A stretch of 21,648 nt of DNA from an uncultured Roseburia sp. (GTDB taxonomy: Bacteria > Bacillota > Clostridia > Lachnospirales > Lachnospiraceae): assembly GCA_900548205.1 (NCBI GenBank), contig URJS01000036.1:1-21648 (forward strand). Reading direction: 5' to 3'. Both the position numbers and the translations under genes were made by a program. Every line of letters begins with the position of its first letter. Within the stretch, counting starts at the first letter, position 1. Shown here in pieces: positions 1 through 7,797 of this stretch. The notes beneath the pieces were generated by a model that had not been told where the DNA came from, did no database searches, and saw only the letters and a program-made list of their open reading frames with translations.

Positions 1-29
1 AATGGTCCTTTTTTTAATGAACGAGCCAT
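1..29 (-). CDS. rpsS: 30S ribosomal protein S19, N-terminal fragment
   Basis: Only the first nine complete codons are in the window; they read MARSLKKGP, the classic start of S19, and the gene continues past the left edge. A good ribosome binding site (AGGAGGT on the minus strand, about 35-41) precedes the ATG at 27-29. S19 binds the 16S rRNA head in the small subunit, and its place after rplB is the universal S10-operon order. It is unusual that 274 bases with their own promoter separate it from rplB. Confidence 0.93.
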
Positions 30-50
30 AATTTACCTCCTAATATTATC

Positions 51-91
51 AGTTCTTCACACGCAACCGCGTGTTTCATAGAACTTGAAAC
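51..91 (-). other. Alternative hairpins in the rpsS leader
   Basis: Just downstream of the internal promoter the minus-strand transcript can form two mutually exclusive hairpins. One is closed by AGTTC (51-55) with GAACT (81-85) around an ACACGC/GCGTGT stem (59-64 with 69-74, loop AACC). The other pairs GTTTCA (73-78) with TGAAAC (86-91). They share bases 73-85, so only one can form. The first lies about 10 bases upstream of the rpsS ribosome binding site. A regulatory role is inference. Confidence 0.5.
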
Positions 92-100
92 ATCTTTGCT

Positions 101-129
101 ATTATAACAGAGTTCTCCGAAAGAATCAA
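101..129 (-). promoter_or_regulatory. Internal promoter for rpsS and downstream genes
   Basis: On the minus strand TTGATT (124-129) is followed after exactly 17 bases by TATAAT (101-106), a near-consensus vegetative sigma promoter. It lies between rplB and rpsS and would start a transcript near base 94. This would let rpsS and later genes of the ribosomal cluster be transcribed independently of the rpsJ promoter. Confidence 0.75.
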
Positions 130-212
130 GCCCCAATCCTTTTCCTGTTTTCAGGAAGTAATCAGCGCCTGATTCTATTTATCGGTTCACTCTTTCTTCA
201 TACGCATCTGCG

Positions 213-275
213 GGCAAAATCTCCACCAACGGGAGATCCGCCAGCAGCGAGAAGAATTGTCAAGGACAATTCTTC
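213..275. repeat. Hairpins between rplB and rpsS
   Basis: There are two strong inverted repeats. At 251-275 GAAGAATTGTC and GACAATTCTTC (11 bp, perfect) flank a 3-base loop. At 213-242 ATCTCC and GGAGAT pair, with GGC/GCC outside. No T-run follows the first on the minus strand, so it is a poor intrinsic terminator; it could be a processing site or a small dispersed repeat. The rest of 30-303 holds the rpsS promoter and leader and no gene that I can see. Confidence 0.5.
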
Positions 276-303
276 CGAGCATTAAAATGATTTGCGAAGC
301 AGA

Positions 304-1149
304 TTATTTTAATGCTTTGCCATCACGTCTTCTTACGATCAGCTTATTGGAAGCCTTATTCTTCTTTCTTGTCTTAAGACCAAGAGCCGGCTTGCCCCAC
401 GGTGTACATGGACCCGGACGTCCGATCGGCGCACGTCCCTCACCACCACCATGTGGATGGTCATTCGGGTTCATAACAGAACCGCGGACGGTCGGGCGGA
501 TACCCATATGACGCTTACGTCCTGCCTTACCGATATTGATCAGGCTGTGGTCGCCGTTTCCGACAACACCGATCGTTGCACGGCAGTTTAACGGAACCAT
601 ACGCATCTCGCCGGACGGAAGACGCAGCGTTGCGTACTTGCCTTCCTTTGCCATAAGCTGTGCAGCCATACCTGCGGAACGCACAAGCTGTCCGCCCTTT
701 CCTGCATAAAGCTCAATGTTATGCACCTGTGTACCAACCGGAATATTCTCAAGCGGTAAGCAGTTGCCGACACGAATCTCTGCCTCTGCGCCGCTCATAA
801 CAGTCATGCCGTCTGTCAGACCAGCCGGAGCAAGGATATATGCCTTCTCACCGTCTGCATAGCAGATCAAAGCGATATTGGCAGTTCTGTTCGGATCATA
901 CTCAATACCGATAACCTTTGCCGGAATACCATCCTTCTTGTTTCTCTTAAAATCAACGATTCTGTATTTTCTTCTGTTTCCGCCGCCGTGGTGTCTTACC
1001 GTAATCTTACCCTGATTATTACGGCCGGCATTCTTCTTTAAAGAAGTTGTGAGAGACTTCTCCGGAGTCGTCTTTGTAATCTCGGAGAAATCAGAGCCAG
1101 TCATATTTCTTCTGGAAGGTGTATATGGGTTATATGTCTTAATTCCCAT
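304..1149 (-). CDS. rplB: 50S ribosomal protein L2
   Basis: Full-length L2 (281 aa; the family is about 275). L2 binds domain IV of 23S rRNA, helps the subunits associate and is needed for peptidyl-transferase assembly. The sequence opens MGIKTYNPYTPSRRNMTGSD and carries the conserved C-terminal block MNPNDHPHGGGEGRAP around residues 226-241, including the histidine-rich loop near the peptidyl-transferase centre. The start is supported by AAGGAG seven to eight bases before the ATG. It follows rplW in the normal order, but the two genes are 189 bases apart instead of nearly touching, and that gap holds a structured element. Confidence 0.98.
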   Translation of the reverse strand: MGIKTYNPYTPSRRNMTGSDFSEITKTTPEKSLTTSLKKNAGRNNQGKITVRHHGGGNRRKYRIVDFKRNKKDGIPAKVIGIEYDPNRTANIALICYADGEKAYILAPAGLTDGMTVMSGAEAEIRVGNCLPLENIPVGTQVHNIELYAGKGGQLVRSAGMAAQLMAKEGKYATLRLPSGEMRMVPLNCRATIGVVGNGDHSLINIGKAGRKRHMGIRPTVRGSVMNPNDHPHGGGEGRAPIGRPGPCTPWGKPALGLKTRKKNKASNKLIVRRRDGKALK

Positions 1150-1206
1150 TGTGGTTCTCCTTTCGATGTTTGTTATCGCACATCACTGTGCATATGCGTG
1201 ATACCA

Positions 1207-1319
1207 GCAGAGTGTTATGGCAGAGCAGAAGCGATCGGCAAGCTCGCTTGACATATCGCCCACTCTGACATATAAGCGTCCAACGCGACCAAGGGAACTT
1301 GTTCCCGATGACACTCTGC
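1207..1319 (-). other. Structured 113-base element between rplW and rplB
   Basis: GCAGAGTGT (1207-1215) and ACACTCTGC (1311-1319) are a perfect 9-bp inverted repeat. Inside lie three more perfect hairpins: GCGAT/ATCGC (1231-1235 with 1255-1259) enclosing CAAGC/GCTTG (1239-1243 with 1246-1250); GCGT/ACGC (1276-1279 with 1283-1286); and GGGAAC/GTTCCC (1293-1298 with 1301-1306). A second CACTCTG at 1261-1267 competes for the same 1208-1214 strand. It could be a folded RNA within the operon mRNA or a small MITE-like element with 9-bp terminal inverted repeats. No protein-coding signal is apparent. Confidence 0.55.
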
Positions 1320-1338
1320 CCACAGCTATCCACTTATC

Positions 1339-1638
1339 TTACAGACCTGCAAAAATCTCAATATCCTTGCTGTCCTCTGTCAGTGTAACGATCGCTTTTT
1401 TTGTCTTAGCAGTCTTGCCGATCACCATACCGCGTCTCTTTTTCTTTCCATCCATATTCATGGTATTGACGCTGGCAACCTTTGTTCCCTCGAACATTTT
1501 TTCAACTGCCTCTTTGATCATTGTCTTATTTGCTTCCGGATGAACCAGAAAAGTATATTTCTTCTCAGCCATCGCAGCCATGCTTTTCTCTGTCACTACC
1601 GGTTTGAGGATTACATCATAATACTGTACGTTTGCCAT
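1339..1638 (-). CDS. rplW: 50S ribosomal protein L23
   Basis: L23 (99 aa) sits at the exit of the polypeptide tunnel and docks trigger factor and SRP. The start MANVQYYDVILKPVVTEKS contains the conserved KPVVTEKS motif, and KYTFLVHPEANKTMIKEAVE matches the family core. Its ATG shares one base with the rplD stop (TAATG), so it is translationally coupled to rplD. The length is normal for the family. Confidence 0.97.
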   Translation of the reverse strand: MANVQYYDVILKPVVTEKSMAAMAEKKYTFLVHPEANKTMIKEAVEKMFEGTKVASVNTMNMDGKKKRRGMVIGKTAKTKKAIVTLTEDSKDIEIFAGL

Positions 1639-2258
1639 TATGCATACACCTCCTCGATTGTCTTTACAGCGTCCTTTGTCACAACAACTGTATCATATTT
1701 TAACACATCAAATACGTTCAGCTCATTTGTCTGCGCCGTCTTTACAGTCGGCAGATTGCTTGCGGACTTGATCACATTCATATCCATGTCATTCAATACT
1801 ACAAGCGCCTTCTTAAGGTTTAAGTTATTTAAAACCTCTACAAACTTCTTTGTCTTGATCTCGTCAAGCTTTAATTCATCCAACACGATGAGCTTACTCT
1901 CTGCCACTCTGGATGTCAAAGCAGACTTAAGAGCCGCTCTCTTTTCCTTCTTGTTCAGCTTGAAGGAGTAATCTCTCGGCGTCGGAGCAAATACCACGCC
2001 GCCGTGTGTCCACTGCGGAGATCTTGTGGAACCCTGTCTTGCATGTCCGGTTCCTTTCTGTCTCCACGGTTTTCTGCCACCACCGCTTACTTCGGAACGG
2101 GTCTTAGCCTTCTGTGTTCCCTGACGGTTGTTTGCCAGCTGCTGAAGCACAGCCATATGCACTAAATGCTCGTTTACTTCTACGCCGAAAACAGCATCGT
2201 TTAACTCCAGCTTGCCAACTTCCTTGCCTTCCATATTATAAACAGCTACGTTAGCCAT
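1638..2258 (-). CDS. rplD: 50S ribosomal protein L4
   Basis: L4 (206 aa) is a 23S rRNA-binding protein whose extended loop lines the exit tunnel. That loop is visible around residues 45-90, with GGGRKPWRQKGTGHARQGS followed by SPQWTHGG. In gamma-proteobacteria L4 also represses its own S10 operon; whether that happens here is not known. The gene lies 30 bases after rplC with an AGGAGG-type site, and its stop overlaps the rplW start. Confidence 0.97.
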   Translation of the reverse strand: MANVAVYNMEGKEVGKLELNDAVFGVEVNEHLVHMAVLQQLANNRQGTQKAKTRSEVSGGGRKPWRQKGTGHARQGSTRSPQWTHGGVVFAPTPRDYSFKLNKKEKRAALKSALTSRVAESKLIVLDELKLDEIKTKKFVEVLNNLNLKKALVVLNDMDMNVIKSASNLPTVKTAQTNELNVFDVLKYDTVVVTKDAVKTIEEVYA

Positions 2259-2288
2259 TGTTAAGTTCCTCCTTTCCTATTCTAAGCA

Positions 2289-2972
2289 CTATTTACCGGC
2301 TTTTACACTCTCTCTGATGGTTACTAAGCACTTCTTAGCGCCCGGCACGGAGCCCTTTACCAAAAGCAGGTTGTTCTCTGCGTCAACTCTTACAACCTCA
2401 AGATTCTGTGTTGTAACCTTAACGCTTCCCATGTGTCCCGGCATTCCCTTGCCCTTAAATACGCGGCTCGGTGAAGAACATGCACCGTTGGAACCCTGAT
2501 GACGATGGAACTTGGAACCGTGAGCCATAGGACCTCTGTGCTGCCCTAATCTCTTAATAGCGCCCTGGAAACCTTTACCTTTGGAAATAGCGGTTGCGTC
2601 GATCTTGTCGCCCGCCGCAAAAACATCAGCCTTGATCACGTCGCCCAAATTGTACTCATCCGCATTTTCAAGCTTGAACTCGCGAACAAATCTCTTGCCG
2701 GAAACACCTGCTTTTGCAAAATGTCCCATCTCAGCCTTATTCACGCCATGTCTGCGGCTTACTGTCTTCTTTCCGTTCGCATCCTTATTGACAATCTTTT
2801 CCTTCTTGTCAACAAATGCAACCTGCACTGCACTGTATCCGTCGTTCTCCACAGTCTTGATCTGTGTTACGGAACACGGACCTGCCTCCAATACAGTTAC
2901 CGGCACTAATACGCCGTCTGCATCGAAGATTTGAGTCATTCCGACTTTTGTTGCTAAAATCGCTTTCTTCAT
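2289..2972 (-). CDS. rplC: 50S ribosomal protein L3
   Basis: L3 (227 aa) is an early assembly protein that reaches toward the peptidyl-transferase centre. I start it at MKKAILATKVGMTQIFD (ATG at 2970-2972) because CAGGAGGTAAAAGT lies directly upstream and this is the family start; a 15-codon-longer frame exists but has no site. The conserved block GPMAHGSKFHRHQGS, with the glutamine that is methylated in some bacteria, is near residues 144-158. The 249-base gap to rpsJ is unusually long. Confidence 0.96.
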   Translation of the reverse strand: MKKAILATKVGMTQIFDADGVLVPVTVLEAGPCSVTQIKTVENDGYSAVQVAFVDKKEKIVNKDANGKKTVSRRHGVNKAEMGHFAKAGVSGKRFVREFKLENADEYNLGDVIKADVFAAGDKIDATAISKGKGFQGAIKRLGQHRGPMAHGSKFHRHQGSNGACSSPSRVFKGKGMPGHMGSVKVTTQNLEVVRVDAENNLLLVKGSVPGAKKCLVTIRESVKAGK

Positions 2973-3221
2973 ACTTTTACCTCCTGTTTTCTCTACAGCG
3001 GAACGCTTCATGCCCATTCTCGTGGGGTAGCGGAACCGTTCATCCTAGAAAGTCCATATAAGTGGATGTGGAACAAACCACATAGAAGGATGCTTTTACA
3101 CCCTTCCAAGAATGGAGGCTTCTGCCGAACATTCTTTACTTCTATATAAAACCCTTCAGGATATTCACTTAAATTAAGCTTTTCTGAAAAACCTGTTTGT
3201 TTTTCACTGGAATGAAGACTC
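2973..3221 (-). other. Long hairpin-rich spacer between rpsJ and rplC
   Basis: This spacer has no credible gene. Visible inverted repeats are TGTGG/CCACA (3067-3071 with 3078-3082), AAGAATG/CATTCTT (3108-3114 with 3130-3136) enclosing GGC/GCC, and an A/T-rich AAAAAC/GTTTTT pair near 3185-3205. A duplicated phrase with core GTTCCGCT lies near the rplC start. In most bacteria this gap is a few tens of bases, so it may hold attenuation or processing signals, or decayed repeats. Confidence 0.45.
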
Positions 3222-3539
3222 TTACTTATTCTTCATTTTGATGTCGATATAAACACCTGCCGGCATCTCTAAACGGGATAATGCATCAACCGTCTTCTGG
3301 GTCGGTGTTACAATATCGATAAGTCTCTTATGAGTTCTCTGCTCAAACTGCTCGCGGGAGTCCTTGTACTTGTGAGTAGCTCTTAAGATCGTAACAACTT
3401 CCTTCTTTGTTGGAAGAGGTACCGGTCCGCTCACCTGCGCTCCGTTCTTCTTTACAGTTTCGATGATTTTCTGCGCTGATGAATCAACTAACTTGTGATC
3501 ATAAGCCTTCAGAGTGATTCTCATTACTTGACTTGCCAT
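3222..3539 (-). CDS. rpsJ: 30S ribosomal protein S10
   Basis: S10 (105 aa) is a small-subunit head protein that also serves as NusE in transcription antitermination. The start MASQVMRITLKAYDHKLVD and the motifs GPVPLPTKKEVVTILR and REQFEQRTHKRLIDI are diagnostic. GGAGG lies 12 bases upstream, slightly long. It is the first gene of the S10 operon. Confidence 0.97.
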   Translation of the reverse strand: MASQVMRITLKAYDHKLVDSSAQKIIETVKKNGAQVSGPVPLPTKKEVVTILRATHKYKDSREQFEQRTHKRLIDIVTPTQKTVDALSRLEMPAGVYIDIKMKNK

Positions 3540-3811
3540 AAAAAAAGTCGCCTCCTTTTCGCACTTTCATTTCAGTACGACAAGCGGTGACTGTACACAT
3601 ACCCGCGTGTATCGTGAAATTCTTCCACAATGAGAGTTCCCTCTCCGGATAACCCGTGAGCAGATCATCCGCACGCCTTGTTTCTACATCCTGTAGACGT
3701 TATTCGTGATACAGTGACTTGTCGCCAGTTTCCTAACTTGACATTCGCTCCACGGAAAACCTGCTCTCTCGAGCAGCAACCTCACGCTTCCACGCTATCA
3801 ATGTCACAGCA
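3540..3811 (-). other. Leader of the S10 operon, about 270 nt
   Basis: This lies between the rpsJ promoter and the rpsJ start and has no coding sequence that I can support. The length and scattered inverted repeats (for example CTGCTCTCTCGAGCAG near 3761-3776) leave room for regulatory folding. E. coli S10 leaders are bound by L4; I cannot show an equivalent site here. Confidence 0.45.
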
Positions 3812-3817
3812 AAAATG

Positions 3818-3846
3818 AGTATACATGATAAATGGCGGGATTGCAA
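3818..3846 (-). promoter_or_regulatory. S10 operon promoter
   Basis: On the minus strand TTGCAA (3841-3846), a 17-base spacer and TATACT (3818-3823) form a strong vegetative promoter. The expected start is near 3811. AT-rich sequence with A-tracts upstream (3846-3900) resembles an UP element, as expected for a ribosomal protein operon. Confidence 0.8.
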
Positions 3847-3986
3847 GGACTTTTTTAATTTTTGTGATATTTTCCTAAAGATTTTATCAGTGATTTTCAG
3901 GCAGGATTTTTTCGCGCACTTCATTCTTCCATGACGTTCCTTCCAGAAATAATATAAATTGTATAGAATCGAACCCCACAAAGAGA

Positions 3987-4020
3987 GAGGCACCCGGAAA
4001 CTTTCCGTTCCGCGTGCCTC
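3987..4020 (-). terminator. Probable terminator of the surface-protein unit
   Basis: GAGGCAC (3987-3993) and GTGCCTC (4014-4020) form a 7-bp stem with further GGAA/TTCC pairing inside. It lies 40 bases after the stop of the GH43-like gene and before the S10 promoter. The T-run after it on the minus strand is weak (CTCTCTTTG). Confidence 0.5.
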
Positions 4021-4061
4021 GAATATCGATGATCCTATGCAGCAATATACCACGTTTACTG

Positions 4062-5939
4062 CTATCCCTGACGGATTCCGGTTACTTCATCATAATAGTA
4101 AGTCCTTCCGTCCGGCAATGTCGTCCTTCCGTGGTGCATGATACCGGTTACAATGTCGTAGTAATACCAGTTTCCCTCTTTGGAACAATATTCCCCGTGT
4201 ATCATCCTGCCCTCATCATCATATCTGTACCAATTCTTCTCTTTGGAGCAGCGCTCCCCGACTTTCCTTTCACCGGTTACCTCATCAAACCAGTACCAAT
4301 TCCCCTCGATACACTGCTCGCCATACAGCATCCGTCCTTCCGGATCATAATAAACCCACTTATTTTTCAAGCTGCTTTGATCCCATATCTCTTTCATACC
4401 TGTTGCCCGCTCTCCAGTAATCGGATCATAATAATACCAGTATTTCGTGGTTGACAAATCAAAATAATTCCACTGGTCTCCATGTCTGTTCTCTCTCTTT
4501 ACCATATGGCCATCTTCCCCATAGTAAACCCATTTCCCCTCCGTGCGGTCTGGATTATAAGGAATAAACACATCTTTGTTTCTTGCCATAGTGCCGTCCG
4601 CATCAAACCAGTACCATGCGCCTGTTGACGGATCAAGCCACTCTCTGCTCGCCAGCTTTACCCCGTTTTCATAGCGGTAACATTTTCCTGCATCCCGAAA
4701 CCAGCCTTTATTCATATCAATGCCAAGCGGTCTGTCTCCCGCGGGTGGATAGCTCCAGCCAGCCGCCCGGTATAGCTCCATAACCCTTCCTATGACTGCC
4801 GGATCCGTGAATGCCTTCACCGATCCATGCCGCCCGATACACTCACGCTCCTCCCCGTCCTTCCGCTCCAATAGACGGACCCTTGTATTTTCCGTCCAGC
4901 GGGAATTTAAGTCTGCCGTACAAGTGACATGAATCCCCGTCTTACCATCCGGATTAGTGGGTGGATAATCCGCAAGCTTATCGGTATAGACATAGTAATT
5001 GCCTTGATACTTTGTCAGGCATGGCCCTTCAAATCCAGTTACAAAATCACTGTTTACAAGCCTCCACGCAGCCGGGTCAGTAACCTTTGTAAGGCTGTCA
5101 ATAGACCAGATTTCATTTACCGTCCCATACCGTTTCACGACCAGATAATATCTGCCTCCCTCTTTGTACAGCGCACCGTCGATCCGATCCTCCGTCTCTA
5201 TCCGCGCAGGATCACCTTGATATTCTTTTCTTTTTCTCGCCTCTCTCCGCTCATCCGTAATCCGCTCCTTTGGCAGGTTAATGGGAATCGCTTCCTCGTA
5301 CTCCGTAACCGGCGGAAGCTCCCATTGCTCCTTCGTTTCAAGATTGCCGCATCCCGGATTTGGCAAAAGCTTCGGCACCCGAACCAGATACGGTTTCATT
5401 GTATCACTCCAAGAGCCCGTTTCATGCCACTGCCCATAATACCCCATACTGACCACAACCCAAACCGTACCGTCTTCATCCAGAAACGGTTCCGGTGCAA
5501 CACAGTCAAACAGCTGATTCGTTCTCTCCCCATGGCTCGTGTACGGCCATCCATATGCCGTGTTGACAGGTACATTTTCCTCACTCCCGCTTGCAGGCAA
5601 GCTCCAATGGATCAAATCCTTAGAATACCCCCACATGGGTACGAAGCGATGTGGAGGCACCTTCGGTACCTCCTTCTCTGTCAGAGTAAACCCCGACATC
5701 GTCCAGAACACGCCATCCTTATATATCAGACCCGGATCATGCAGACATTTTCCATCCTTACCTTCTATCCAATAATCGTCCCGATCATCAGGAGCCCTGT
5801 CTTTGTACGCCTCCGCAATCTTACGGAAGGTAAATCCATCAAAAGAAACATAGATACTGTCCGTCATATCCTCTTCACTGTTAAAAAATATCCCCAACAA
5901 CAGCTCCCTTGGGTTTTCCTCTCTTGTACTCATCCCCAT
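4062..5939 (-). CDS. GH43-like beta-propeller protein with C-terminal wall-binding repeats
   Basis: This 625-aa protein has two parts. Residues 25-385 look like a glycoside hydrolase family 43/62-type five-bladed propeller: HDPGLIYKDGVFWTMSG (D68 as candidate general base), YSKDLIHWS, VAPEPFLDEDGTVWVV, RIDGALYKEGGRYYLV and FEGPCLTKYQGNYYVYTD (E304 as candidate general acid). Residues 412-625 are aromatic cell-wall/glucan-binding repeats of the GNWYWFDEVTGERKVGE type. It probably trims a plant or host glycan; the substrate cannot be read from sequence. GAGGAG about seven bases upstream supports the first ATG. No signal peptide or membrane segment is visible, which is odd for a wall-binding protein. 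It follows the secreted BspA-like gene by 63 bases, so the two are likely co-transcribed. Confidence 0.75.
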   Translation of the reverse strand: MGMSTREENPRELLLGIFFNSEEDMTDSIYVSFDGFTFRKIAEAYKDRAPDDRDDYWIEGKDGKCLHDPGLIYKDGVFWTMSGFTLTEKEVPKVPPHRFVPMWGYSKDLIHWSLPASGSEENVPVNTAYGWPYTSHGERTNQLFDCVAPEPFLDEDGTVWVVVSMGYYGQWHETGSWSDTMKPYLVRVPKLLPNPGCGNLETKEQWELPPVTEYEEAIPINLPKERITDERREARKRKEYQGDPARIETEDRIDGALYKEGGRYYLVVKRYGTVNEIWSIDSLTKVTDPAAWRLVNSDFVTGFEGPCLTKYQGNYYVYTDKLADYPPTNPDGKTGIHVTCTADLNSRWTENTRVRLLERKDGEERECIGRHGSVKAFTDPAVIGRVMELYRAAGWSYPPAGDRPLGIDMNKGWFRDAGKCYRYENGVKLASREWLDPSTGAWYWFDADGTMARNKDVFIPYNPDRTEGKWVYYGEDGHMVKRENRHGDQWNYFDLSTTKYWYYYDPITGERATGMKEIWDQSSLKNKWVYYDPEGRMLYGEQCIEGNWYWFDEVTGERKVGERCSKEKNWYRYDDEGRMIHGEYCSKEGNWYYYDIVTGIMHHGRTTLPDGRTYYYDEVTGIRQG

Positions 5940-6002
5940 TGTTTTCTCCTCTCTGTGCGATCAAACTTCTCTTACATTTTCCTGCAAAACGTATTTTATC
6001 AA

Positions 6003-7568
6003 TCACTTCTTTATCACTTCAGCCCCATAAGTTGGTTCCACCGAAATATTCCAGTTGTCCCCCACAAAAATTTTCACACCAAAGCATACATAAAACATAC
6101 CTCCCGAATCCGTCACTTTTCTCGTATCAAAACTACTCAGATCAAGAGTCGACACAGCGCACATTCCAAACATATACTCCATATTTGTCACATTGCTGGT
6201 ATCAAATCCGACAAGCCCATCGCTCTGCAAGCCACCGCACGCATAAAACATGCAACTCATGTTTGTCACTTTACTGGTGTCAAAGCTGCTCACATCTAAA
6301 ACATTTAAATTATGACGCCCGCGGAACATGCCGCTCATATCCGTCACTTTACTTGTATCAAACCCGCCCAGATTCAAGGACTCCAACCTGATGCAGTCGT
6401 AAAACATTTTACTCATATCCGTCACCTGACTCGTGTCAAGCTTCTCCAGATTCTTTACATATTGTAGTTTTTCCAGTCCTGCAAACAAGCCGCGCAGACT
6501 TACTGCACCCGTAAAATCAACATATGCGCCTGTGATTTCATTCTTATACGCAAGCCACCCCGCATTTTCCCAGCCATTCTTCTGTTCCTCTCCGCAGACT
6601 CCCAGGATCACAAGCTCTCCGTCTTTTTTCAATATCCATTCGATGCTTCCATCCATGCCTTTGTGCTTGATCTCCTCATCGATGATACCTCCCTCCGCAT
6701 CACCGATCTCCCGTCCGAGGATTCCCGTGACATTATCAAACCAAAAGGTTTTCCCGTCAATGACCACTTTTCCCTTTGCCATCGTTCCATAAATCGGATC
6801 AAAATAGTATCTTCCCCTCGAATCCGTATCCCAGCCCTTCACCATCCTTCCGTTTTTATCGTAGCGCACCCATTTCCCACAACCGCTCTTCTTATCCTCT
6901 GCCCATGGTCCCGCCTCTGATATCTGATAGACATCCTTGTTTACCGCTTTTTTTCCATCCTGTGCGGCATCCAGCCAGTACCAGCTGTCCGTTTCCTTAT
7001 CGTAAATCTCTTTCCCCCGGTCCTCCGTTCCGAGACGAACGCCATCCTCGTAATAATAATCCCCGCCATCGATTTGTATCCATCCGGTTATCCCATACCC
7101 TTCTATTTCGGTAAACGCACATTGTTTTCCGTCAATTTCCGTCAATCCCTTCGCCATCGCTCCGGTCACCGGGTCAAAATAATACGTTTCATTCTTGCTG
7201 TCCCAGCCCTTTACCATATGACCATTCCCATCATAGCGCACCCACTTTCCCGTACCGTCCTCACGGTCCGCATACTGTCCGCCCCAGGATTCCAGATAGA
7301 CGTCTTTGTTCTTCGCCATGCGGCCGCCGTCCACCGCATCCAGCCAATACCACGCATCGGTGCCCGGATCGTAGATTTCCTTGCCGCGCCCCTCGGTTCC
7401 CTGCTTTACGCCGTTCTCATACCAATATAAATTACCGCCTTCCTCGCGCCACTCGCCCACTGCTTCCTCCGCATGCGCCGTCACCGGCGGTGCAGCCATA
7501 ACCATTCCCACCGCCATCATAATTCCAAGTATCCATGTTTCTGCCAGTCTTTTCTTTTTTTCTCTCAT
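6003..7568 (-). CDS. Secreted BspA-like repeat protein with wall-binding repeats
   Basis: This is a 521-aa surface protein. The start at 7566-7568 (MREKKKRLAETWILG) is preferred: GAGGGTGG lies just upstream and a classic signal peptide follows, with a basic start, hydrophobic residues 11-27 and likely cleavage after AHA near residue 33. Residues about 44-285 are aromatic wall-binding repeats in two near-duplicate modules of about 120 residues (ENGVKQGTEGRGKEIYD and EDGVRLGTEDRGKEIYD mark their starts). Residues about 310-500 are BspA-like DUF285 repeats (FDTSKVTDMSGMF, FDTSKVTNMSCMF). The N-terminal modules likely hold it on the wall while the BspA part binds a partner; that partner is unknown. 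It is the first gene of the unit. Confidence 0.85.
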   Translation of the reverse strand: MREKKKRLAETWILGIMMAVGMVMAAPPVTAHAEEAVGEWREEGGNLYWYENGVKQGTEGRGKEIYDPGTDAWYWLDAVDGGRMAKNKDVYLESWGGQYADREDGTGKWVRYDGNGHMVKGWDSKNETYYFDPVTGAMAKGLTEIDGKQCAFTEIEGYGITGWIQIDGGDYYYEDGVRLGTEDRGKEIYDKETDSWYWLDAAQDGKKAVNKDVYQISEAGPWAEDKKSGCGKWVRYDKNGRMVKGWDTDSRGRYYFDPIYGTMAKGKVVIDGKTFWFDNVTGILGREIGDAEGGIIDEEIKHKGMDGSIEWILKKDGELVILGVCGEEQKNGWENAGWLAYKNEITGAYVDFTGAVSLRGLFAGLEKLQYVKNLEKLDTSQVTDMSKMFYDCIRLESLNLGGFDTSKVTDMSGMFRGRHNLNVLDVSSFDTSKVTNMSCMFYACGGLQSDGLVGFDTSNVTNMEYMFGMCAVSTLDLSSFDTRKVTDSGGMFYVCFGVKIFVGDNWNISVEPTYGAEVIKK

Positions 7569-7614
7569 GATTTCCACCCTCTCTTTCTTGAAACCATTAT
7601 CTTCGTATATATAA

Positions 7615-7643
7615 ATCTTAGCACGGATCATCTGCTGTCTCAA
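7615..7643 (-). promoter_or_regulatory. Promoter for the BspA-like/GH43-like unit
   Basis: Minus-strand TTGAGA (7638-7643), 17 bases, then TGC-TAAGAT (7615-7620) form a plausible extended -10 promoter about 50 bases before the start codon. It is divergent from trkA. Confidence 0.5.
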
Positions 7644-7729
7644 CAAGCATCTTCTTAATTTTTATATAATTTTGTGGTCTCACCTGCTTTCCGTGTTTGG
7701 CTGCAGCAGGGAATATAACATCCACCATC

Positions 7730-7772
7730 GTACGAAAAATTTTCACGCTTGCTGACTAAAACATTTTCGTAC
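7730..7772. repeat. 9-bp inverted repeat upstream of trkA
   Basis: GTACGAAAA (7730-7738) and TTTTCGTAC (7764-7772) are perfectly inverted, 25 bases apart, and end about 30 bases before the trkA -10 box. The position suits an operator or a looped binding site, but no regulator is identified. Confidence 0.35.
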
Positions 7773-7797
7773 TTTTTCTCCAAAAAATACGATATTG

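Noticed and set aside
251..275. Intrinsic terminator after rplB
   Set aside because: The stem is strong but neither strand has a T-run after it.
4929..6299. Long plus-strand frame of 456 codons opposite the two surface-protein genes
   Set aside because: It is the antisense shadow of repeat-rich genes; no ribosome binding site and no recognisable domain.
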